A stretch of 64,000 nt of DNA from Epiperipatus broadwayi (lineage: Eukaryota > Onychophora > Udeonychophora > Euonychophora > Peripatidae), in assembly GCA_028023455.1 (NCBI GenBank), contig JAQFVV010013384.1, positions 1 through 64,000 of the forward strand, written 5' to 3'. Every line of letters starts with the position of its first letter. The stretch's first letter is position 1. Under the pieces are notes generated by a model. It was given only the letters and a program-made list of their open reading frames with translations, searched no databases and had not been told where the DNA came from. Of this stretch, positions 22,830 to 33,980 are shown piece by piece. The translations under genes were made by a program, and so were the position numbers.

Positions 22830-23305
22830 CTAGTTGATCTACGGATCGAGTCACATTTTACCAGTAGGAATATATAGGTATGACGCTGTAAGCATATTGG
22901 TAGAGGTAGTTTTTTTATTGTGTTTTTTTTTATTATTATTATTTCACCCATATAAATAATCATAGATGCGATAGCATATTTAGTAGTTGTAGAGGAATGA
23001 TTATATATATATATATAGGTAAGAGTAAGGCATAGGTATATTTTATCCATATGAACAATGAGGTATTAGATGTAAGAAATGGATTAGATTTTAGAGTGAA
23101 AGACTTCATTGGTTTGTCATGTGTTTTGTTTTTTTGTTTTTGTTTATGTGCTGGGTAGACCAAAGTTATGATGGGAGGTGCTGATACCATGTGAGAAATA
23201 AATTTCATAAATCTTATACACATAAAATGACTTATGATTGCTCATTTAAATAATAAGTAAATTCTTTTTTTTTTGTTTTTTTTTTGTTTCCGGACTTCAC
23301 TGATA
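22830..23305 (+). other. 3' untranslated part of the retrotransposon
   Basis: No coding frame. Contains T-rich runs at 22910-22930 and 23262-23290 and ends TTTCCGGACTTCACTGATA before the right LTR. A polypurine tract, normally directly before the 3' LTR, is not visible. Confidence 0.6.
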
Positions 23306-26224
23306 TGAAACAGTATGATTTCATCATCATACGTTTCACCTATTCTAGAAATCAGTAGCCTTCATTTCCCTAGTTCAAACCCTAAAGGTACACATATATA
23401 TAACAATATACTTGGGAATTTAATGTATAAAAATGTATATTTACACGTATATGTGTGTAATTGTATATGCACACACGTCTGCTATAATTGTATATATTTG
23501 GTAATAATTTTATTTGCTAAAAATGGTATATTCACATCTGAATGATATTATCATTATATAACGTACACACCTTATAATTTTATAAATAGTCATCTTATGA
23601 TTTTAAATAATTGAATTGGTTTCAAGCTGGGAAAATTTGTAATAGATAAGAACAGAATTCTCTAAAGTATTTCAAACTGGCTTTAGAGTACCCAATTACT
23701 TAACCATGTAGAGCAACTAAAAACAAAGGTGGATGCCTCACATCTAGAATAAAATTCTAGCAGCTTAAATCTCTTTCAGTAAAATAAAAGGAGAAGCAAT
23801 CCAATGTTTAAAAAAAGAACTTTACCAATCTCATGAGACACCGCCGGTACAAATCCAGATTTTAGGATTCTTAATAAAATAAAAGTTGGACAATTAAACC
23901 TGCACTGAAATCCAGATTGGAACTGGAATCTGAGAAAAATAAAAGGAACAATGAATAAACCTGAAATCAATCAACCGATTCGTCTGAAGCTGATGCAATT
24001 AAGACTTCTTGGATTTTAATGTCTAAAAATAAAGATTGTGAATGAACTGTAAAAAGGGGGGTTAAAAAAGTATAAAAAAGGCAGTTGAAAGAAAATTGTC
24101 ATCCATTTTGCTTTACTCATGTTTCACCATATATCCAGGCAGCAGGCCCAGTTTCTACCATGCAAATAATTGGCTAGAAAAGCAAAGGCCATCTTCCCGA
24201 TGGTCAAGAACCGTTTTATGGAGCCCGGAGATCCAAACCACAGCCCTACTTAAAGAATAGCCTGACGATGAACCAGCAGATAAATCAGTCCATGCGTGTA
24301 TTTCATACTTTCAAGCTGCAAGCCTCCAGATAAATAACCGATGACCACTTCTCAATCAAACTAAATCTAAAAGCTATAGCCATCTATAAATCTTTCCTAA
24401 AGCTAGCTATATAATAAGTAATGTGCACAACTCTTCCATTCAAATCTTATAAATTAATCACACTATGTTTAAAAGGTGTATTCTCTCTTAAAGTAATTAA
24501 CTGTATTAGATAAACGTATCTCCACCTGTATAATTTAAAATACTTTAAAAGTTAAATGTAAATCTTGCCTGATCACAAATTCTTAAATCTCTGTTTTAAT
24601 TCAACTTATAAAAGCTTATTTGCCTTATTATTTTCTCTATTTGCATCTATACTTTTGAATCTATATATATATTTTGTTAAAATGCATTTATTGATTTATG
24701 CTTTGCCTTTGGAGCAGAGACCATTAATTATTATAACTTAAAGAGACGTTTTGTTCTTAAGTAAAGTAATTATGCTGTTTGGCATATCTATAGATTGTCT
24801 CTGGTCTGAAACCTACTTTGATGTATTATTTGAACTGCTATGCATAGCCTAAATTCACATATGTTGCTTATTAAAAGGTTTGTTTGGTTAAATAAAAGAG
24901 AGTGATAATTTAAGGCATATTCAGTAGTTAGCCAAGTTTTAGCCCCAGATATGCTTTAGACCCCCTTAATGTAATTGCATATAATATGTAGTTAATTAAT
25001 AAACTAGACCAATTTTAATAAAGTCCTCTTTAGCACAATTTCAGTGTTTATTTAACTAACTGGCGTAGGGTAGTTTGCAGAAGAAACTATAGATTTTGTG
25101 CTTTACTAGTTGTTATAATTAAGATTCCAAAAGCGTGGTGAATGAGTTTTTACGAAGCACTGAGGTGCATTCTGCCTTCCTATCATATAATTATTAAGAT
25201 AAGATTAGGTTTTAAGGGCCATCTTATCATCCTTAGTTCAGACAGCCTTCTCTTGAATGGGATAATGATTTTAAGGGTCATTCCCATTTCCTCCTTTAAA
25301 AACTGGAACACCAGAATACAGCATCTTATATCGTGGCTGTTCAAGCATCCGAACTAAAAGTTCATGTATAGCAGGCGAGCGATATCTGAGAACCGAGCAA
25401 ACGCTGCTGAATCTCATGAGTAAAAGCACATTCAAGCCGCATCTGATGTAATTTGCATAGCGCCATAGCCTCAGAAGTTAGGCTACAAAACGCCAGTTCA
25501 TCTACAGTATATTAATTGTTCAGCATTGATCTGAACCTAAGATCTAGTTTATCTAAGAATACCTCCATAAAGAGCACATTGTCTGCTCATCGCGTAATGA
25601 TAAATTTAAGTACACATTGTATAAAGTTCCCACTCTCTTAGAGTAACCCTTAACATACTGAGTAGGAATGACAAAACATGGTTTAGACATCAGTATAGAC
25701 GTAAAATAATTATTAACGTATAAACAATATAATAGAATAATGATCGTTTAAGTACAATTGATTACAGAATGTGTAGTTTGTATTTTCATCATCCCACCTG
25801 CAAGTGGAATATTCAGTATATTTAATTGTTATTGTTTGTGTTTTGTCAATATTAAATAATTTTAAAATCTATTAACGTCGGCAGTATTATTCACTTTATT
25901 TATATTAAATCACCATCCATATTGATTTTATATGCATTAGATAATCAGCCATAGGTTGTGTGAGTGTGTTTGGTTAAGCTATAAAACATTTAGTTAAATA
26001 TCCCCGAGTCTCTCATTTTACCCTTTGCTATTGCCGGCGCGGAAATTGAGAGATTACGAGTGTAACCTCATATATGTCATTCCTAAGGTAGTAAGTCTGG
26101 GAGTGTTGGTGAAGGAGCTGAGGTGCGGTCAGATTTGGTCTCAAACCCTCATCTAGATCAGCCTTGGTATAATTTACCAAAACTCTGGATTTTGTTGCGT
26201 GGATGTTCAAATATGACTGTTACA
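23306..26224 (+). repeat. Right LTR of the gypsy element (2919 bp)
   Basis: Collinear with the left LTR from TGAAACAGTATGAT to GACTGTTACA, with the terminal hairpin at 23306-23338. It differs from the left copy by scattered substitutions, a missing TA microsatellite and about 22 extra bases near 24931-24952. Followed by ATATAT and decayed RTE sequence. Confidence 0.9.
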
Positions 26225-28830
26225 ATATATAGTTTATATCTCTATAATAAGTACTTCATTATCATTTTCAACCATTTTCGATCCACTGCAGAATGAAGGT
26301 CTCAAAGTTCAATCTATTTCCTCTGATCTCTAGCCTCTTTTTTCCCCCATGACCCCAGCACACTCTCGTATTTCATCCACCCATTTCACATGGTAATCTT
26401 TTTATAGAGCTTTTACAATCTCTTGGAATCCAGTTTAAGATTTCACTTGACCATCTATTATCATGTTTTCTAAAAATATGTCCAGCCTAACTCCATTTCA
26501 GTCTCTTAATTCTTTCAATGATGTCAAAATAGCACCTGTTTGTTCTCATTCCCATGTATTTCATTTTCGATCTGTTCTTGTTACACCTAACATGCATCTC
26601 TCCATACTTCATTGAATGGTCTGAAGTTTCTGCACTGAACTTCTGTTAAGTGTTCAGGTCTCAGATTCATAAGTAAAAACTGGTAAAATGCCTTCATTAA
26701 AAACCTTTTTCAAACACATAGGCAAATTTCCTTGTAATATTAAGTTTTCCACCAAAAGCACTCTAGCCAATTTTAATTCTATGATTAATTTTATCCATTA
26801 TGTTTCCAGTTGTAATAATAATCTGACCAAGATATTTGTAATTCTTCTAATTCATTATTATCAATCTTTATTTTTATTTTTTTGAGAAAATCCATTGAAC
26901 ATTACTTTACCTTTAATCCTACTTTATTTCTTTTATCTGATAACTTTTACAATATTTCCTGAAGTTCTAAAGCATTATTTGCAAAACACCTCCATCATCT
27001 ACAAAATCTTGATGAATTGAATAATCTTCATTTATTTTTACTTCTTTAACTTCCCATTGTAATCCCCAAATACTTTTTGCAAATCTGCTGTCAAAAGCTT
27101 TGGAATTATGGACCCTTTCATACATCCTTCTCAATATTAATCTTTTTAGCATCATTATGTAATCTAATTATTGCTATTGAATTTTTATAAATATTCTTCA
27201 GAATATGTTAATATTCTGGGACTATATCTTGATGATCCAATGTTTCAGTCACTGAAGGCATGCTTATAGAATCAAATGCCTTTTTATAATCCACAAATCC
27301 ACAACATAACAGCAACTCATACTCATTGGTCCTTTCTATAACTTCTTCCAATATTGGATATGATCCACTGTACTAAAACCACTTTTAAATTGAGCTCGTT
27401 CTTTTGGTTGGTTAAAATCCAAAGTTTGCTGTGGATGAGTTATAATTATTTTAGTAAAAATTTTGTATGGGACTGGTAAAATATTGATAGGTCTGTAATT
27501 TCTAATAAATTTTTTTATCACCTTTTTTTAAATATTAATACTGCATTCTTCCAATCATCTGGTACATCTTTATTGTGTAGACACTTGGTATATAATTTCA
27601 TTAAATATTTTTCTATTTCTTCATCTGCTTCTTTTAAGATATCACTTATAATTGCATCATTATCTGAAGTTTTTCTCTTCTTCGTAAATTTAATTGCATG
27701 TCTCACTTCTTCATTTAAAATCCTGAGCAATTCAGAAGTTATAGTAGTTGTAGAAAGTACTTTACCTTATTCTTTATTGCTATATAATTCTTGATAGAAC
27801 TCTTCTCCACATTTCATGATGTCATCTCTCTTTTTAGTAATAGTTATATTTTTTTTATTGCAAAAATAAATTTCCTATCAATACCAAGATGGTGTTTTAC
27901 ACTCTTGAGACTTTTATTCTCTTTTATACCTTTGCTTGCAAGTTCACAGTTATACTTTTTTACATCACTATCATTTTTTTACACAATTTTACAAAGTTCA
28001 AGATTTTAAATCCTTCTTAAAGCATCATTTTTATATTTTTTCATACTCCTTTCAGTAGAAATTTTACTGGTCAACTGCTGCTTTTTTGAAACAATTGTTT
28101 TTGTTGTTTTTAAAAGTGTATCAATTATCTTCCCACTCATTTCATTCAAATCTGAATCATCTTCAAAATCTGTTAATATTTGAAAACAATTTGCAAGTTC
28201 TAATTTAAATTTATTGGAATCTTTCTGAAGATTAGAAATATTAACTGTGAATAGTTTTTTTTAATAATTTTTGTCTCGTTTAATTTTGCATAAACATGAA
28301 TCTTACATCTCATTAATTGGTAATCACTGTATTGAATTTATTAGAAACATTGCAATCTTGAAATACATATTTTCTATTAGCCAAAATATAATGCAATTCT
28401 ACTGTACTTTTATTTGGATGTTTCCACATCCATTTCCATTTTTCTCAAAAAAAGAATTCATAATATAAAGTTTTCTGTTTCTATGCGATGAATGACAGCT
28501 TTATAACCTGTTAGTTTTTATCATCTTATTTTTTAAGTTCTATACTTCTAACTATTCTTTCTAATATTGATTAATGTAATTTAATTGATTTACACATCTG
28601 GAATCACTCATAGTATAGGATCAATATTTGCAGTTACAATCTATCAAATCAGTTCTGATACTTGGTGACTCCATGTTTAAAAGTCACCTTTTCTCTTTTC
28701 TACTTGACAGTATGATGAAGATTTTATTGGTGCACTCTATAATCACCATTATTTCTATTTATACTTTTTTTGTATGTGTGTTCAACTTTACTAAGGATCA
28801 GCATTTTTCCTATTAAACAACAGTTTTCAT
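26225..28830 (-). pseudogene. RTE-type LINE, endonuclease and reverse transcriptase, decayed
   Basis: The minus strand holds most of an RTE-clade non-LTR element, which encodes an apurinic-type endonuclease and a reverse transcriptase in one frame. From 28440 leftward, a KWKWMWKHPNKS segment then YILANRKYVFQDC matches the end of the endonuclease. Near 27890, SLKSVKHHLGIDRKFIFAI and FYQELYSN follow. EVRHAIKFTKKRKTSDNDAI lies in 27518-27730; NYRPINILPVPYKIF at about 27457-27501 and FNQPKERAQFKSGFSTVDHI at about 27350-27430. The catalytic loop is FVDD (26994-27005) in place of FADD. The C-terminal end near 26270-26400 has the usual RLPCEMGG and QWIENG pieces. Frameshifts and stops are frequent throughout. 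The 3' end abuts the right LTR. Confidence 0.82.
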
Positions 28831-28973
28831 AAATGTTCAAAATATGACAAATTCTCCAGTTTGTATTTTGACTTCCAATAAATTTTGAGGCTAAATCTTT
28901 TTGGTAATGGATTCGTTGGTTTTGTGTGTGTGTATATAAATATATAATGTTTTCTCAATATTATATTTCAAAA
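28831..28973. other. Junction between RTE remnant and satellite
   Basis: AT-rich DNA with a short GT run (28923-28933) and TA-rich text. Decamer units begin abruptly after TTATATTTCAAAAGCAGAGG. Confidence 0.6.
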
Positions 28974-29302
28974 GCAGAGGAAAGGACCAGAGAGGACAGA
29001 AGAAAACCGGAGAGGACAAGATAGGACAAGGGAGGACCAGAGAGGACCAGAGAAGACAGGAGAAAAGCAGAGAGGACAGGAGAGAACACAAGAGGACAGG
29101 AGAGGACAGAAAAAAACAGGAGAGGACAGACCAGGAAAGGAGAGGACAGGACAGGAGAGGACAGGAGAGGACCGGAGAGGACAGGAGAGGATCGGAGGGG
29201 ACACGAGAGGACTGGAGAAGACAAGAGACATCTGGAAATGATGGGAGACAACCGCAGAGAACTGGAGAGGACAGGAGAAGACAGGAGAAAACTGAAGAGG
29301 AA

Positions 29303-29379
<77 letters not shown>
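29303..29379 (+). repeat. Homopolymer run of 77 G
   Basis: A perfect poly-G run inside the decamer array, between GAAGAGGAA and ACAGGAGAGG. It could form G-quadruplex DNA. Uninterrupted runs this long are also a common sequencing or assembly error, so the true length is uncertain. Confidence 0.9.
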
Positions 29380-29381
<2 letters not shown>

Positions 29382-32300
29382 AGGAGAGGACTGGAGAAGA
29401 CCGGAGAGGACAGGAGAAAACATGAGTGGACCAGAGAAGACAGGAGAGGACCGGAGAACACCAAAGAGGACCAGAGAGAACAGGAGAGGACCGGAGATGA
29501 CAGTAGAGGATGGGAGAGGACAGGAGAGGATGGGAAAGGACCGGAGAGGATGGGAGAGTATGGTAGAGGATGGGAGAGGACTGGAGAGGACCGGAGAAAA
29601 CTGGAAAGAACTGGAAAAGACAGGAAAAAACCAGAGAGGACAGGAGACGACCGGAGAGGACAGGAGAGAACGGGAGAACATGGGAGAGGACGGGAGAGGA
29701 CAGGAGAGTACAGGAGAGTACAGGAGAAGACAGGAGAGGACAGGAAAGTACAGGAGAAAACTGGAGAGGACAGGAGTGTACAGGAGAGGACAGGAGAAAA
29801 CAGGAGAAAACAGGACAAAACAGAAGAAGGCAGGAGAAGACCGTAGAGAACAGGAGAGGACTGGAGATGACAGGAGAAAACTGGAGGGGACAGGAGAGGA
29901 CCAGAGAAGACCAGAGAGGACAGGAGAGGACAGGAGAGGACATGAGAAGACCGGAGAAGACAGGAGAGGAGCAGAGATGACAGGAGAAAACCAGAGAGAA
30001 CAGGAGAGGACAGGAGAAGACAGTGAAAGACGGGAGAGGACAGGAAAGGACACAAGTGAACAGGAGAGGACAGAAAAAAACAGGAGAGTACAGCAGAGGA
30101 CAAGAAAGAACAGGAGAGGAGAGACCAGGGCAGGAGAGGACAGGAGAGGACAAGACAGGAGAAGACAGATGAGAATAGGACAAGATAGGAGAGGATAGAC
30201 CAGTACAGGAGATGACAGGACAGGAGAGGACAGCCCAGGATAGAACAGGATAGGATAGGTGAGGACAGGAGGAGACAGGAGAGGACAGGAGAGGATAGGA
30301 CAGGACAGGAGAGGACAGGACAGGAGAAGATAGGACAGGAGAAAACAGGATATGATAAAAGAAGAGAGGACAGCACATGGGAGGACAGGACAGGAGAGGA
30401 CAGGACAGGACAAGACAGGAAAGGACAGACCAGGATAGGACAGGACAGGAGAGGATCAGAGAATACAGGAGAACACAGGAGAGAACAGGAGAGGACCGGG
30501 GAGGACAGGAGAGGACAGGAGAGGACAGAATAGAATGGAAGAGGATGGAAGAAGACTGGAGAGGACCAGAGAGAACCGGAGAGGATGGGAGAGGACCGAA
30601 GAGAACGGGAGAGTATGGGAGAGGATGGGAGAGGACCGGAGGAGACTGGAGAAAACAGGAGAGGACCAGAGAGGACAGGAAAAAACAGGAGAGGACAGGA
30701 GGGAATTGGAGAGGACCGAAGAGGACAGGAGAAAACAGGAAAGGACAGGAGAGGACAGGAGAACCCACGAGAAAACAGGAGAGGACAGGAAAGGAAAGGA
30801 AAAGACAGGAGAAAACAAGAGAGGACAGGAGAGGACAAAACAGGAGAGGACAGAACAGGAGAGGACAGGAGAGGACAGACCAGGACCGGACAGGAGAGGA
30901 TGGGAGAGGACAGGAAAGGACAGGAGAGGATGGGAGAGGATGGGAGAAAATGAAAGAGGAGGGGAGAGGACTGGAGAGAACGGGAGAGGACTGGAGACAA
31001 TGGGAGAGGATGGGAGAAAACAGCAGAAAATGGGAGAGGACGAGAGAGTGCGGGAGAGAATGGGAGAGGGCGGGCGAGGAAGGGAGAGAATAGGAGAGGA
31101 CCAGAGAGGACAAGAGAGGATCGGAGAAAACCGGAGAGGATAGGAGAAGATCAAAGAAGATCGCAGAGGACCGGAGAGGACAAGAGAGGACCGGAGAGGA
31201 CAGGAGGGGTCAGGAGAGGACAGGAGAGAAGAGGACAGTAGAGGACGAGAAAGACAGGAGAAGACCGAAGAAGATCGCAGAGGTCTGGAGAGGACAGGAG
31301 AGGACAAGAGAAAACAGGAGAGGACAAAAGAGGACAAGAGAGGACAGGAGAGTACAGGAGAGGACAGTAGAGGACAGGACAAAACAGGAGAGAAGAGGAC
31401 AGGACAGTAGAAAATAGACCAGGACAGGACAGGACAGGAGAAGACAGGAGAGAACAGGAGAAGACAGGAGAGAACAGGTGATGACGGGAGAGGATGAGAG
31501 AGGATGGGAGAAAATGGGAGAGGAGCGGAGAGGATGGGAGAGAACCAGAGAGTACGGGGGTGGATGGGATAGGACGGCAGAGGATGGGAGAGGATGGGAG
31601 AGAACAGGTGAGGACGGGAGGGGAAAGGAGAGAATCGGAGAAAACTGGAGCAGATAGGAGAGGACCAAAGAAGACCGCAGAGGACCGGAGAAGACAGGAG
31701 AGGACCGGAGAAAAACCAAAGAGGACAGGAGAGGACTGGAGAGGACCGGAGAGAACAGGAGAGGACATAAGAGGAACGGAGAAGACAGAAGAGGACCGGA
31801 GAGAACAGGTGAGGATCGGAGAAAACCGGAGAGGACAGGAGAAGACACAAGAGGAAAGGAGAGGACAGGAAAAAACAGGAGAGTACAGGAGAGGACAGAC
31901 CAGGGCAAGAAAGGACAGGACAGAAGAGGACAGCCCAGGATAAAACAGGATAGGATAGGTGAGGACAGAAGAGGACAGGAGAGAACAGGAGAGGATAGGA
32001 CAGGACAGGAGAAGACAGACCAGGACAGGAGAAAACAGACCAGGACAGGAGAGAACAGGACAGGAGAGTATAAAACAGGAGAGAACAGGATATGATAGGA
32101 GAGGACAGGACAGGAGAGGAGAGGACAGGACAGGACAAGACAGGAGAGGACAGACCAGGACAGGACAGGAGAGGATCGGAGAGTACAGTAGAAGACAGGA
32201 GAGGACAGGAGAGGACAGCGGAGGACAGGAGAGGACGGGAGAGGACCGAAGAGGACTGGAGAGGAGCAGAGAGAACAGGAGAAGATGGGAGAGGACCAAA

Positions 32301-33980
32301 GAGAATGGGAGAGAAGGGGAGAGGACGGGAGAGGACCGGAGAGGACAGAAGAGGACCAGAGAGGACTGGAGAGGACAGGAGAGGAACGTAGAGGAAAGGA
32401 GAATGTGGGAAAGGATGGGATGGAACGGGAGAGGATGAGAGAGGATGTGAGAGTACAGGAGAGGACAGGTGAGGACGAGAGAGGACAGGAGAGGACAGGA
32501 GAGGACAGGAGAGGACCGGATAGAACAGCAGTGTACAGGAGAAAACAGGAGACAACAGGAGAACACAGGAGAATATAGGAGAGGACAAGAGAAGACAGGA
32601 AAGGACAGGAGAGAACAGGAGAAAACCAGAAAAAACAGGAGAGGATAGGAGAGGACAAGAGAGAACCGGAGAAAACAGGAGAGGACCTTAGAAAACCGGA
32701 AATGATGGGAGAGGATGGGAAAGAACAGGAGAAAATGAGAGAGGATGGGAGAGGATGGGAGAGGACAGGAAAGGACCAGAGAGGATGGGAGAGGATGGGA
32801 GAGGACGGAAAAGACCAGAGAGAACAGGAGAGGATGAGAGAGGACAGTAGAGGACAGGAGAAAACAGGAGAAAACAGGAGAGGACAGGAGACGACAGAAA
32901 AGGACAGGAAAGGACAGGAGGGGACAGGAGAGGACAGGAGAAAACAGGATAGGACAGGAGAAGACAGGACAGGAGAGGACAGGACAGGAGAGGACAGGAG
33001 AAAACAGTCCAGGACAGGAGAGGACAGGACAGGAGAGGTTAGGACAGGAGAGGACAAAACAAAAGAGGACAGGACAGGACAGAAGACGATAAAACAGTAG
33101 AAGATAGGATATGATAGGAGAGGACAGGAGAAGAGAGAAGAAAAGAGGACCGGACAGGAGAAGACAGGAGAGGACAGAAAAGACAGGAGAGGACACAGTA
33201 GAGGACAGATGAAGACAGAAGAGGACAGGAGAGGACAAGAGCGGAGAGGAGAGGACAGCAGAAGTGATGAGAGGATACGAGAGGACCGGAGAGGTCAGGT
33301 GAGGACAGGAAAGAACAGGACAGGAGAAAACAGGAGAAAACCGGAGAGGACAGGAGAACACTGGAGAGAACAGGAGAGGACCGGAGAGGACAGGAAAGGA
33401 CTGTAGATGACAAGAGAGGACCAGAGAGGAACAGGGAGGACAGGAGAGGACAGGAGAGGAAAAAAGAAAACAGGAGAGGACAGGAGAGGACAGGAGAGAA
33501 CATGAGAGGACAGAAGTGGACAGGAGAGGAAAGAAGAGGAAAGGAGAGGACAGGACAGGAGAGGACAGGAGAGGATAGCAAAGGAGAGAACAGGACAGGA
33601 CAGGAGAGGACGGGAGAGGATGGGAGAGGATGGGAGAAGATGGGAGAAGATGAGAGAGGATGGGAGAGAATGGGAGAGGACAGAAGAGGACAGGAGTGGA
33701 TGGGAAAAAACGGGAGAAGACAGGAGAGGACCGGCGAAGACCGGAGAAACCAGAAAGGACAGGAGAGGACAAGAGAGGACAAGAGAAAACCGGAGAGGCC
33801 AGGAGAGGACCAGAGAGAACCGGAGAGGAAAGAAGAGGACAAGACAGGAGAGGACAGTATAAACCAGGACAGGAGAGGACAGACCAGGACAGGAGAAAGC
33901 AGGAGATGACAGGACAGGACAGGAGAGGACAGGACAAGACATGAGAAAACAGACAAAGACAGAGAGGACAGGACCTGAGA

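Larger units (their letters stand above)
12770..26224 (+). mobile_element. Ty3/gypsy-type LTR retrotransposon, inactive, very long LTRs
   Basis: A 13.4-kb element: left LTR, leader with degenerate repeats, gag, pol with protease, reverse transcriptase, RNase H and integrase in that order, a short 3' region, right LTR. RNase H preceding integrase places it in Ty3/gypsy (Metaviridae) rather than Copia. No envelope-like frame or chromodomain was seen after integrase. The direct repeats start TG and end CA, as retroviral integrases require, and diverge sharply outside those points. Possible 4- or 6-bp TA-rich duplications flank it. Gag and pol carry several stops and at least one frameshift, so it cannot produce its proteins. 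The LTR copies differ at only a few positions per hundred in the parts compared by eye. Confidence 0.9.

Noticed and set aside
27573-28009. Plus-strand frames rich in F, S and I.
   Set aside because: They are antisense to the RTE endonuclease-RT remnant.
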